Below, in pieces: positions 34,003 to 42,080 of a stretch of DNA of 42,182 nt. The stretch comes from Xanthomonas pisi DSM 18956 (lineage in GTDB: Bacteria > Pseudomonadota > Gammaproteobacteria > Xanthomonadales > Xanthomonadaceae), in NCBI RefSeq assembly GCF_001010415.1, contig NZ_JPLE01000067.1, forward strand, positions 1-42,182, given 5' to 3'. The translations under genes were made by a program, and so were the position numbers. Numbering within the stretch: the first letter of the stretch is position 1; each line of letters opens with the position of its first letter. A model generated the notes under the pieces. It ran no database searches, had not been told where the DNA came from, and was given only the letters and a program-made list of their open reading frames with translations.

Positions 34003-35283
34003 ATGACTGCCGCCGCGCCGCTCGCCACGCCCATCAATTCACCCGCGCGCGTGCTGTTCGCCAGCCTGATCGGCACCACCATCGAATTCTTCGATTTCTA
34101 CATTTATGCCACCGCTGCGGTGCTGGTGTTCCCGACCTTGTTCTTTCCGGCCGGCGACGGCAGCGCGGCGATGCTGCAGTCGCTGGCGACCTTTGCGGTG
34201 GCCTTCATCGCGCGGCCGGTCGGCTCGGCGGTCTTCGGCCACTTCGGCGATCGGGTAGGCCGCAAGGCCACGTTGGTGGCGGCGTTGCTGACCATGGGCC
34301 TGTCCACGGTCGCCATTGGTCTGCTGCCCGGCTATGCGCAGATCGGGGTTTGGGCTCCGCTGCTGCTGGCGCTGTGCCGGTTCGGTCAGGGGTTGGGTCT
34401 GGGCGGCGAGTGGGGCGGAGCGGTGTTGCTCGCCACCGAGAACGCACCGCCGGGCAAACGCGTGTGGTACGGCATGTTTCCGCAGCTGGGTGCGCCGTTG
34501 GGCTTTCTGCTGTCCACCGGCACCTTCCTGGGGATGGGCGCATTGCTGGACGATGCGGCCTTCATGCAGTGGGGGTGGCGGGTGCCGTTTCTGGCCAGCG
34601 CCCTGTTGGTGATCACCGGCCTATGGGTGCGCCTGAGCATCACCGAAACGCCGGATTTCCAGAAGACCCTGGACCGCGACACGCGCGTGCGGCTGCCGCT
34701 GGGCAGTGTGATCTCGCAGCACTGGCCGGCGCTGATCATTGGCACGTTGGGCGCATTCGCCACCTTCGTGCTGTTCTATCTGATGACCGTGTTCGCGTTG
34801 GGCTATGGCACAAAGACGCTGGGCTACGACAAGGAACAATTTCTGCTGTTGCAGATGGCCGGTATCGTGTTCTTTGCGCTGGGCATTCCGCTGTCGGCCA
34901 AGTTCGGCGATCGCCACGGCGCACCGTTGGCGATGATGCTGGCCAGCATCGCCATCATTGCGTTCGGGCTGGCGTTTGCGCCGTTGTTCCAGGCCCAGCA
35001 CCCATTGCAGGTGTTGGTTTTTCTTGGGCTGGGCTTCTTCTTCATGGGGCTGACCTACGGTCCCTGCGGCACCTTGCTGGCGGAGCTGTATCCGACCGAG
35101 GTGCGCTATACCGGCGCGTCGCTGTCGTTCAATCTGGCCAGCATCCTGGGCGCGGCACCGGCCCCGTATGTGGCCACGCAACTGGCGGCACGCTACGGGG
35201 TGCAGGCGGTGGGTTACTACCTTGGCGCAGCCGCAGTGCTGAGCCTGCTCGCGCTGACGGTGGCGCGGCGTTCGCGTCGCTAG
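34003..35283 (+). CDS. MFS transporter of the metabolite:H+ symporter (MHS) family
   Basis: Inner-membrane proton symporter of 426 residues with about 12 helices, of the ShiA/ProP/KgtP group. Family marks: LIGTTIEFFDFYIYATAAVLVFPTLFFP in helix 1, VAFIARPVGSAVFGHFGDRVGRKATL (about 65-90, motif A), LCRFGQGLGLGGEWGGAVLLATENAP in helix 4-5 region, and the late TYGPCGTLLAELYPTEVRYTGASLSFNLASILGAAPAPYVA. Start at 34003 chosen because the upstream in-frame extension to 33880 is arginine-rich and unlike any MHS N-terminus; its ribosome site is weak. Single-gene unit, convergent with the GGDEF gene. Substrate (an organic acid, osmolyte or shikimate-like compound) cannot be told. Confidence 0.91.
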   Translation: MTAAAPLATPINSPARVLFASLIGTTIEFFDFYIYATAAVLVFPTLFFPAGDGSAAMLQSLATFAVAFIARPVGSAVFGHFGDRVGRKATLVAALLTMGLSTVAIGLLPGYAQIGVWAPLLLALCRFGQGLGLGGEWGGAVLLATENAPPGKRVWYGMFPQLGAPLGFLLSTGTFLGMGALLDDAAFMQWGWRVPFLASALLVITGLWVRLSITETPDFQKTLDRDTRVRLPLGSVISQHWPALIIGTLGAFATFVLFYLMTVFALGYGTKTLGYDKEQFLLLQMAGIVFFALGIPLSAKFGDRHGAPLAMMLASIAIIAFGLAFAPLFQAQHPLQVLVFLGLGFFFMGLTYGPCGTLLAELYPTEVRYTGASLSFNLASILGAAPAPYVATQLAARYGVQAVGYYLGAAAVLSLLALTVARRSRR

Positions 35284-35353
35284 ACGCTCTTTGGTACGCG
35301 ATTGCCGCAGGCGCGGGTGCTGGCGTGAGAGGGTGGGTGATCGCTAACGCTTG

Positions 35354-35375
35354 GTCGCGCCCAGGTGCGTTCCTA
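35354..35375. repeat. Single REP-like half-element
   Basis: TCGCGCCCAGGTGCGTTCCTAC matches one arm of the inverted repeats at 24995-25072 with two differences. It lies between the convergent MHS transporter and diguanylate cyclase genes; no partner arm is nearby. Confidence 0.7.
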
Positions 35376-35438
35376 CGGGGCTTCAAAAGACGCGCCTTGG
35401 GCTGCGTCCCGGCCGCTGCCGCGTTGCTGCAGGCGCGC

Positions 35439-36737
35439 TCAGCTGGCCAGGCGTACCTGGTTGCGGCCGCCGGCCTTGGCCAGATACAGGTATTTGTCGG
35501 CTTCGTTCAACAGGTGATGCAGCGACTGGTCGCCTTCGGTCGCGATGCACACGCCGATGCTCACCGTCATGCTCAGCGTGTCGTCGCCCACGCGTACGCG
35601 TAGCGCACTGATGCTTTCGCGCAGGGTTTCGAAGTAGCTGGTGGCATTGGCTGCATCCAGCCCCGGCACCAGCAGGCAGAATTCTTCGCCGCCGAAACGC
35701 GCCACCAGGTCCTGCGGGCGGGCATGCCCGGAGACCGATGCGGCCACCGCGCGCAACGCCTGGTCGCCGGCTTCATGGCCCCAGGTGTCGTTGATGTGTT
35801 TGAAGTGATCGATATCCAGCATGGCCGCGGTCACCGTCTGATCCTGCGACAGCAACTGCGGGATCACCCGCTGGCTCTGTTCCAGGAAGTAACGCCGATT
35901 GGGCAGGCCGGTGAGGAAGTCGCGGGTGGCCAGGTCCTGCAACGTCCCGATCAATTCCAGCTGGTCCACGTTCTGCGAGACGCGGCAGAAGAATTCTTCG
36001 CGCGAGAACGGCTTGCGCAGGAAGTCGTTGGCGCCGTTCTTCAAGAAGCGCGGGATCAGCGACGAGTCGCTGTTGCCGGAAATGCCGATCACCGCCACCT
36101 TGTCGCGCGAGCGCAGCGCGCGCAGCCGGCGGGTGAACTCCACGCCTTCCATGCCCGGCATTTCCTGGTCGACGATGGTCAGGCGGATGCCGGGGTCGCG
36201 TTCGATCGCTTCCAGGCCGGCGGCGCCGTCGGCAGCCAGGACCACGCGGTAGCCGTACATCGACAGCAGGGCGGCGGCATAGGTGCGCGCAGACAACGAG
36301 TCGTCCACCACCAACGCGCCGATGCGGCGATTGCGCTCCAGGCGCTGCACCAGCCACGCCAGATATTCGATGCTGCCCGGTGCGTTCTTGAGCACGTAGT
36401 CGATGATCTGCTGCTGCAGCACGCGCTGGCGCAGATCCTCGTCGTACACGCCGCTGACCACCACGGTCGGCAGGTTGCGCGAGAGGAAGAACTCCACGAC
36501 CTTGTCGCGGTCGCCGTCGACCAGCACCAGGCCGGTCAGGACCAGGAACCAACCGTCCTCTTCGTCGAGCACGCGCGCCGCTTCGGCCAGGGTCGAGACG
36601 ACCGTGACCGGCAGTTCCACGCGTTGCTCGATGGCTTCGCGCAGCATGCTGGTGAACGTGCGCGAGTTCTCCACCAGCAACACGCGTTGCGGCAGGACTG
36701 CGCTTTCACTATTGCGATGTAGGGTACCTGGGGACAT
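35439..36737 (-). CDS. Response regulator REC-REC-GGDEF, diguanylate cyclase
   Basis: Cytosolic protein of 432 residues with PleD-like domain order. Receiver 1 (about 17-130) is degenerate: E23-N24 replaces the acidic pair and the phospho-acceptor position reads FLVLTGL, with T68 where Asp is expected, though K117 is kept. Receiver 2 (about 139-255) is canonical: D145-D146, D190 in TIVDQEMPGMEG, K242. The GGDEF domain starts near 270 (ATRDFLTGLPNRRYF) and has an intact GGEEF active site (349-353) and an RPQD inhibitory I-site (R340, D343) five residues upstream. It should therefore make cyclic-di-GMP under phosphorylation control with product inhibition. No kinase gene is adjacent, so it is an orphan regulator. 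Confidence 0.94.
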   Translation of the reverse strand: MSPGTLHRNSESAVLPQRVLLVENSRTFTSMLREAIEQRVELPVTVVSTLAEAARVLDEEDGWFLVLTGLVLVDGDRDKVVEFFLSRNLPTVVVSGVYDEDLRQRVLQQQIIDYVLKNAPGSIEYLAWLVQRLERNRRIGALVVDDSLSARTYAAALLSMYGYRVVLAADGAAGLEAIERDPGIRLTIVDQEMPGMEGVEFTRRLRALRSRDKVAVIGISGNSDSSLIPRFLKNGANDFLRKPFSREEFFCRVSQNVDQLELIGTLQDLATRDFLTGLPNRRYFLEQSQRVIPQLLSQDQTVTAAMLDIDHFKHINDTWGHEAGDQALRAVAASVSGHARPQDLVARFGGEEFCLLVPGLDAANATSYFETLRESISALRVRVGDDTLSMTVSIGVCIATEGDQSLHHLLNEADKYLYLAKAGGRNQVRLAS

Positions 36738-36835
36738 CGGCTGGCCGTGTGGATCGAACCGTCAGATCAGCTAACGGCCCTGCTCGTCAAAACTTGAGCG
36801 CTTCGTCGCAGCTTGCGATGCCCTCGATGGCGTAG

Positions 36836-38152
36836 TCACCACAGCGCGTCGCGCAGGCGGTACCAGCTCATGGCCGCCACCAGCAGGGGGGTGCGCAGCC
36901 GCTGCCCGCCAGGGAACGGCCGGTGCGGGATACGCGCAAACACATCCAGGCGTTGGCTCTGGCCAGCGATGGCCTCGGCGATCACCTGGCCGGCCAGACC
37001 CGTGGCCGCCACGCCGTGGCCGGAGAAGCCCTGGGCGAAATACAGGTTCGGCGCGAGCCGGCCCCAGTGCGGCGCGCGGTTGCGCGAGATGTCGACGTAG
37101 CCGCCCCAGACGGTCTCCAGCCCCACATCGCGCAGCTGCGGAAAGACGGTGTGCATGCGCCGGGTCATCAGGCGTTGCAGGCCTGCCGGCGGGCGCGAGG
37201 AATAACTGGCGCGCCCGCCGAACAGCAGCCGGTGATCGGCGCTGAGCCGGTAATAGTCCAGCGCCCAGTTGGTGTCGGCCACCGCCATGTCGTTGCCGAT
37301 CAGGGCATGCGCACGCGCCTGGCCCAGCGGCGGCGTGGCACCGACATAGGTGCCGACCGGCATGATGCGCTGCTCCAGCGGCGCGGCGATGCCGCGCAGC
37401 AAGGCGTTGCCGGCGATCACGCCGAAGTCGGCGGTCACGCTGCCCTGGGCGGTGTGCATCGTCACCTGCGCGCCGGGGGCGTGGCGGGTCACCGCCGCGT
37501 CCTCGAAGATGCGCACGCCGGCCGCCAGTGCCGCACGCGCCAGGCCGAATGCGTAGGCCAGCGGATGCAGATGGCCGCTGGCGGGGTCGAACATCGCACC
37601 CAGATACAGCGGGCTGTCCAGCACCTGGCGGGTGCGGGCGCGGTCCCACCACTCCAGCGGGTAGTCGTAGCGTTCGGCCATGCGCACGATGCCGTGTTGC
37701 AGCGCCCGCACCTGGCGCGGCTTGAGCGGGACATGGGCGTGACCATCGCGCCAATCGCAGGCGATGGCATGGCGCGCGATGCGCTGGCGCAGCAGGCGCA
37801 TGCCATCGCGCGAGAAATCGAACAGCAGCCGCGCATCTGCATCGCCGACCAGCGCTTCCAGGGTGTCCTGTTCGCAGCCGTAGCCGACGATGGCCTGGCC
37901 GCCGTTGCGACCGGAAGCGCCCCAGCCGATGCGCCGCGCCTCCAGCACGACGACCCGGTAGCCGGCTTCGGCCAGCGCAAGCGCCGCGGTCAGGCCGGTA
38001 TAGCCGGCGCCGAGAATGCAGACGTCGGCGCGTTCGGCGCCGCGCAGGCGTGGCTGCGCGGGCAGGGCAGGGGCGCTGTGCGCGTACCAGCTGTCCGGAT
38101 AGCCGCCTACGGCAGTGTCGGCGTGCGGTAGCGCGGTGGCCGGGCTGCCCAT
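36836..38152 (-). CDS. puuB: FAD-dependent gamma-glutamylputrescine oxidoreductase (PuuB-like)
   Basis: Flavoenzyme of 438 residues, DAO family, expected to oxidise gamma-glutamyl-putrescine to gamma-glutamyl-aminobutyraldehyde with release of ammonia and H2O2. It carries the ADP-binding GAGYTG (48-53) with E71 ending strand 2, then RRIGWGASGRNGGQAIVGYGCEQD, a PuuB-type signature. The C-terminal flavin contact GGYVDISRNRAPHWGRLAPNLYFAQGFSGHGVAATGLAGQVIAEAI is complete. Its ATG shares a base with the stop of the upstream glutamine-synthetase-like gene (TGATG), so the two are translationally coupled. A GTG three bases earlier is the only near alternative start. Confidence 0.93.
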   Translation of the reverse strand: MGSPATALPHADTAVGGYPDSWYAHSAPALPAQPRLRGAERADVCILGAGYTGLTAALALAEAGYRVVVLEARRIGWGASGRNGGQAIVGYGCEQDTLEALVGDADARLLFDFSRDGMRLLRQRIARHAIACDWRDGHAHVPLKPRQVRALQHGIVRMAERYDYPLEWWDRARTRQVLDSPLYLGAMFDPASGHLHPLAYAFGLARAALAAGVRIFEDAAVTRHAPGAQVTMHTAQGSVTADFGVIAGNALLRGIAAPLEQRIMPVGTYVGATPPLGQARAHALIGNDMAVADTNWALDYYRLSADHRLLFGGRASYSSRPPAGLQRLMTRRMHTVFPQLRDVGLETVWGGYVDISRNRAPHWGRLAPNLYFAQGFSGHGVAATGLAGQVIAEAIAGQSQRLDVFARIPHRPFPGGQRLRTPLLVAAMSWYRLRDALW

Positions 38153-39531
38153 CACACGGTCCGCAGATACCGGGCGTAATCGAGGTCCGGCACCAGCGCC
38201 TGGTAGTCGAGCAGCTCGCGTTGCTTCTGCTGTGCGAACACATGCCGGAACTGGGTGCCCAACTGCGTGCCGATAAACGCGCTGGACACGAACGCATCGA
38301 CCGCGCCCTGCCAGGTGCGTGGCTCGAAGACCCCTTGCGCATAGGCATTGCCGCTGATCGGCGGCGTGGGCTCGGCGGGTTGCTGCAGGCCATCCAGGAT
38401 GGCCGCCAGCACCGCGGCCGCGGCCAGATACGGGTTGGCATCGGCGCCGGCGATGCGATGTTCGATACGGGTGTTGCCGGCATCGCTATGCGGGATGCGC
38501 AGCGCCACGGTGCGGTTGTTGAAACCCCAGCTGGCATCCAGCGGCACGAAGGCGTTGCTGACGAAGCGTCGGTAACTGTTGGCGTGCGGGGCAAACAACA
38601 ACAACGATGCCTCTGCATGCCGCTGCAGCCCGGCAATGGCGTGGCGCAGGCGGTCGGCAGGCATCTGCGCCGGGCCGGCCAGCACGTTGTGCCCGTCGGC
38701 ATCGAGCAGGCTCACATGCAGGTGCAAGCCGCTGCCGGCCTGCCCGGGGAAGGGCTTGGCCATGAAGCTGGCCAGCATGCGCTGCTGCTGCGCAATGGCC
38801 TTGATGGTGCGTTTGAGCAGGATCGCCTCGTCGCAGGCGGCCACCGCATCGGCGCGATGCTGCAGGTTGATCTCGAACTGGCCCGGTGCGTACTCGGCCA
38901 CGGCGGTGTCGGCGGGAATGCCTTGCTGGCGGCAGGCAGCAGCGACCGCATCGGTAAAGCCACGGTGGTCGTCCAGGTCCTGCAACGCATACACCTGGGT
39001 GCTGTCGCTGCGGATGCCTGTGACCGGGTCGCGCGGGGTCTGCGGGCGTCCCTGCGCATCGGGCAGGGCATCGAACAGGTAGAACTCCAGCTCCACCGCC
39101 ACCACCGGGGTCAACCCGAGTGCGGCAAAGCCGTGCACCACCCGCTGCAACACTGCGCGCGGTGCGACCTCGAACAGGTTGCCGTCCGGCGTGTGCATCG
39201 CCAGCAGCAGCTGCGCCATCGGTTGCGGCGCCCACGGCACCGGGCGCAGCGAGCCTTCGATCGGCCGGCAGATGCGGTCTGCATCGCCGATGGCATAGCC
39301 AAGCCCGGTTTCCTCCACGGTGTTCCCGTTGATGTCGGTGGCGATCAGCGACATCGGCAGGCACACGCCATCCCGGTAGACCTTGTGCAGCGCATCGGCA
39401 GTGACGCGCTTGCCGCGCAGCACGCCGTTGGTGTCGGGCAAGAGCAGGTCGATGGCGTGGCAGCCTGCGATGCGCGCCAGCGTGGCGGCATCGGCAGCGG
39501 GCAGCGATGCGACGGAATTCTCGGAAGCCAT
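38152..39531 (-). CDS. puuA: Gamma-glutamylpolyamine synthetase (PuuA/SpuI-type glutamine synthetase homologue)
   Basis: Glutamine-synthetase-fold ligase of 459 residues, predicted to join glutamate to putrescine or another polyamine with ATP. Parallels with E. coli PuuA are close: LLLPDTNGVLRGKRV (30-43), ATDINGNTVEETGLG, VVAVELEFYLFD (E147, E149), AEYAPGQFEINLQH, GSGLHLHVSL, HANSYRRFVSNAFVP, NNRTVALRIP, and RIEHRIAGADANPYLAAAAVLAAI. All acidic metal-binding positions appear present. ATG at 39531 chosen (AGGTGG upstream); a longer reading to 39888 is out of character. It begins the minus-strand unit with puuB and is divergent from puuD, 148 bases away. No promoter recognised in that gap. Confidence 0.93.
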   Translation of the reverse strand: MASENSVASLPAADAATLARIAGCHAIDLLLPDTNGVLRGKRVTADALHKVYRDGVCLPMSLIATDINGNTVEETGLGYAIGDADRICRPIEGSLRPVPWAPQPMAQLLLAMHTPDGNLFEVAPRAVLQRVVHGFAALGLTPVVAVELEFYLFDALPDAQGRPQTPRDPVTGIRSDSTQVYALQDLDDHRGFTDAVAAACRQQGIPADTAVAEYAPGQFEINLQHRADAVAACDEAILLKRTIKAIAQQQRMLASFMAKPFPGQAGSGLHLHVSLLDADGHNVLAGPAQMPADRLRHAIAGLQRHAEASLLLFAPHANSYRRFVSNAFVPLDASWGFNNRTVALRIPHSDAGNTRIEHRIAGADANPYLAAAAVLAAILDGLQQPAEPTPPISGNAYAQGVFEPRTWQGAVDAFVSSAFIGTQLGTQFRHVFAQQKQRELLDYQALVPDLDYARYLRTV

Positions 39532-39679
39532 GGGCACCACCTGCGAAGTCGCCGCCCAGCCTAGCAAAGCACGCGTGATCGTTTGCGACCATGCAAGGGC
39601 GCGGCCAGTGGCAATGGCGGCAGCGGCGCGGTAAGTTCGAGCGCATCTGCCGTTCAACGCACCGCATCGGGATGTCTGC

Positions 39680-40435
39680 ATGGCTGTCGTGCCGCTGGTC
39701 GGATTGCCGACCGATCGCATCGCGCAAGGGCCGCATCCGTTTCTGGCGGCCGGCGAAAAATACATCCGTGCGGTCGTGGACGCGGCCGGGGCCATGCCGG
39801 TGCTGCTGCCGAGCCTGCAGCCCAGCCTGGATGCCGGGGTGTGGCTGGATCGACTGGACGGCGTGCTGCTCACCGGGGCGGTCAGCAATATCGAACCGCG
39901 CCACTACAGCGACCAATCCAGCTGGGAGGGCAATCCGCACGATCCGGCGCGCGATGCCACCAGCCTTGGGCTGATTCCGCAGGCGCTGGCGCGCGGCCTG
40001 CCGGTGCTGGCGATCTGCCGTGGCCTGCAGGAGGTCAATGTCGCGCTTGGCGGGCGCCTGCATCAACGCGTGCATGCGGTGCCAGGACTGGCCGACCATC
40101 GCGAAGACCGCAGCGCGCCGCTGGAGGTGCAATACGGCCCCGCGCATCCGCTGCAGCTGCAGCCCGGCGGCTGGCTGGCCGGGATGAGCGACGCGGCCGA
40201 GGTGTGGGTCAATTCCCTGCATGGGCAGGGCATCGCCACGCTGGCCGATGGCCTGCTGGTCGAAGCGACCGCGCCAGATGGCCTGATCGAAGCCTTTCGC
40301 GGCCCGGGGCCGGGGTTTTTGCTTGCCGTGCAATGGCATCCGGAATGGCGTGTCACACAGCATCCGTTCTACCGTGCCATCTTTCAGTCCTTCGGCGAGG
40401 CCTGTCGCCGTTATGCCGCTCAGCGCGGTCAGTGA
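39680..40435 (+). CDS. puuD: Gamma-glutamyl-GABA hydrolase (PuuD/SpuA-like class I amidotransferase fold)
   Basis: Peptidase C26-family hydrolase of 251 residues that releases glutamate from gamma-glutamyl-GABA. Motifs: VGLPTDRIAQGPHPFLAAGEKYIRAV at the N-terminus, GVLLTGAVSNIEPRHY (61-76), nucleophile C113 in VLAICRGLQEVNVALGG, VNSLHGQGI, and H220/E222 in LLAVQWHPEW, giving a complete Cys-His-Glu triad. It is followed after six bases by a second glutamine-synthetase-like gene, the same order as spuA-spuB in P. aeruginosa, with the puuA-like gene divergent as I recall for spuI there. Confidence 0.94.
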   Translation: MAVVPLVGLPTDRIAQGPHPFLAAGEKYIRAVVDAAGAMPVLLPSLQPSLDAGVWLDRLDGVLLTGAVSNIEPRHYSDQSSWEGNPHDPARDATSLGLIPQALARGLPVLAICRGLQEVNVALGGRLHQRVHAVPGLADHREDRSAPLEVQYGPAHPLQLQPGGWLAGMSDAAEVWVNSLHGQGIATLADGLLVEATAPDGLIEAFRGPGPGFLLAVQWHPEWRVTQHPFYRAIFQSFGEACRRYAAQRGQ

Positions 40436-40441
40436 GGTTGT

Positions 40442-41827
40442 ATGTCGATCCGCACACGTTCGCGCACATCCACGCCCAAGCAGCCGGAAAGCGCACTGCG
40501 CCGCTGGCTCAAGGACCGCCACATCACCGAGGTCGAGTGCCTGGTGCCGGACATCACCGGCAATGCGCGCGGCAAGATCATTCCGGCCGACAAGTTCTCG
40601 CACGATTACGGCACCCGTCTGCCCGAGGGCATCTTCGCCACCACCGTCACCGGCGATTTTCCGGACGATTACTACGCGCTGACCTCGCCATCGGATTCGG
40701 ACATGCATCTGCGCCCGGACGCGTCCACCGTGCGCATGGTGCCGTGGGCTGCCGACCCCACCGCGCAGGTGATCCACGATTGCTACACCAAGGACGGGCA
40801 GCCGCACGAACTGGCACCGCGCAATGTGCTGCGTCGCGTGCTCGATGCGTATGCGCAGGTCAAGCTGCAACCGGTGGTGGCGCCGGAGCTGGAGTTCTTC
40901 CTGGTGCAGAAGAACACCGATCCGGATTTCCCCTTGCTGCCGCCGGCCGGACGCTCCGGACGCCCGGAAACCGCGCGGCAGTCGTACTCGATCGATGCGG
41001 TCAACGAGTTCGACCCGATCCTGGATCTGATGTACGACTATTGCGATGCGATGGAGCTGGACGTGGATACCTTGATCCACGAATCCGGCGCCGCGCAGCT
41101 GGAAGTCAATTTCACCCACGCCGATGCCTTGTCGCGCGCCGACCAGGTATTTCTGTTCAAGCGCACCATGCGCGAAGCCGCGTTGCGACACGGCGTGTAC
41201 GCCACGTTTCTGGCAAAACCAATGGAAACCGAGCCGGGCAGTGCGATGCATATCCACCAGAGCCTGCTGCATGCCGGCACTGGAAAGAACGTGTTCAGCG
41301 GCAAGCGCGAGGGCGGGTTCAGCGACACCTTCGCGCACTATCTGGGCGGGCTGCAGAAATACATTCCGCTGGCGATGGGGCTGCTGGCGCCCAACGTCAA
41401 TTCGTACCGACGGCTGATGTTCGGCGAGGTCTCGCCCAGCAATGTGCTGTGGGGCTTCGACAATCGTACCTGCGGGTTGCGGGTGCCGATCGACGCGCCG
41501 CAGAACATGCGGGTGGAAAGCCGGTTTGCCGGTTCCGATGCCAATCCGTATCTGGCGATGGCGGGGACCTTGGCCTGCGGGTTACTGGGCATCCGCGAAA
41601 AGCTGGAGCCGACCGCCCCGATCAGCAGCAACGGCAAGGAGCAGGGCTACGATCTGCCGCGTTCCTTGGGCGAGGCGCTGGATGGGCTGGAGAGGTGCGA
41701 TGCGTTGCAGGCGATGTTGGGGCGGCGGTTTGTGCGGGCCTATATCTCGGTGAAGCGGAAGGAATACGAGACGTTCTTTCGGGTCATCAGTTCGTGGGAG
41801 CGGGAGTTCCTGTTGTTGAACGTGTGA
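40442..41827 (+). CDS. Second glutamine-synthetase-like ligase (SpuB/PauA type)
   Basis: ATP-dependent gamma-glutamyl ligase of 461 residues, distinct in sequence from the enzyme at 38152. N-terminus RHITEVECLVPDITGNARGKIIPADKF (27-52). Active-site segments: VVAPELEFFLVQ (E149, E151), ESGAAQLEVNFTHAD, PGSAMHIHQSL, NVNSYRRLMFGEVSPSNVLWGFDNRTCGLRVP and RVESRFAGSDANPYLAMAG. It lacks the loop adenylylated in true GlnA. Six bases after puuD, so in one operon. By analogy with SpuB/PauA proteins it probably glutamylates a polyamine or related amine, with a preference different from its divergent paralogue; ordinary ammonia assimilation is unlikely. Confidence 0.92.
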   Translation: MSIRTRSRTSTPKQPESALRRWLKDRHITEVECLVPDITGNARGKIIPADKFSHDYGTRLPEGIFATTVTGDFPDDYYALTSPSDSDMHLRPDASTVRMVPWAADPTAQVIHDCYTKDGQPHELAPRNVLRRVLDAYAQVKLQPVVAPELEFFLVQKNTDPDFPLLPPAGRSGRPETARQSYSIDAVNEFDPILDLMYDYCDAMELDVDTLIHESGAAQLEVNFTHADALSRADQVFLFKRTMREAALRHGVYATFLAKPMETEPGSAMHIHQSLLHAGTGKNVFSGKREGGFSDTFAHYLGGLQKYIPLAMGLLAPNVNSYRRLMFGEVSPSNVLWGFDNRTCGLRVPIDAPQNMRVESRFAGSDANPYLAMAGTLACGLLGIREKLEPTAPISSNGKEQGYDLPRSLGEALDGLERCDALQAMLGRRFVRAYISVKRKEYETFFRVISSWEREFLLLNV

Positions 41828-41858
41828 GCTGTGCGATCGAGACCCGTGCCGGGCGTTT

Positions 41859-41925
41859 CCCTTCTCCCGCCGGGTGAAGGTGCCCGAAGGGCGGATGAGG
41901 GTGCGGCGCTGGGTGATGTTGAAGC
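41859..41925 (+). repeat. Two-hairpin intergenic element (copy 2, inverted relative to copy 1)
   Basis: Reads CCCTTCTCCC, CCGGGTGAAGG, then hairpin GCCC-GAA-GGGC and GGATGAGGGT. It is the reverse complement of the element at 17970-18015 apart from stem changes. The small stem is GGCGC/GCGCC in copy 1 but GCCC/GGGC here: paired positions changed together. The larger stem has one mismatch (GGGTGAAGG instead of GGGAGAAGG). Confidence 0.8.
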
Positions 41926-42045
41926 GTGGCGTGGTTTGTGTGCTTGCGCGGTTCTGGGGTTTAAAACAGAGCAGGGCTTCACGTCCATTGGGATGTTCTG
42001 GACAGTTGAACACAAAGCAGAGCTTTCACGCCCTGTCGGGCGCGA

Positions 42046-42080
42046 GTTACTTTTCTTTGCTTGTGCAAAGAGAAAGTAAC
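42046..42080. repeat. AT-rich hairpin element
   Basis: GTTACTTTTCTTTGC, loop TTGT, then GCAAAGAGAAAGTAAC: the arms are complementary apart from one inserted base. It is followed by CAAAAGAAAGC. I recall near-identical strings between genes in Xanthomonas and Stenotrophomonas, but only one copy is in this window. Confidence 0.7.

Noticed and set aside
40442..41827. Calling this gene glnA, the assimilatory glutamine synthetase
   Set aside because: Adjacent puuD and the divergence from the GlnA pattern, including the absent adenylylation loop, favour a gamma-glutamyl polyamine ligase.
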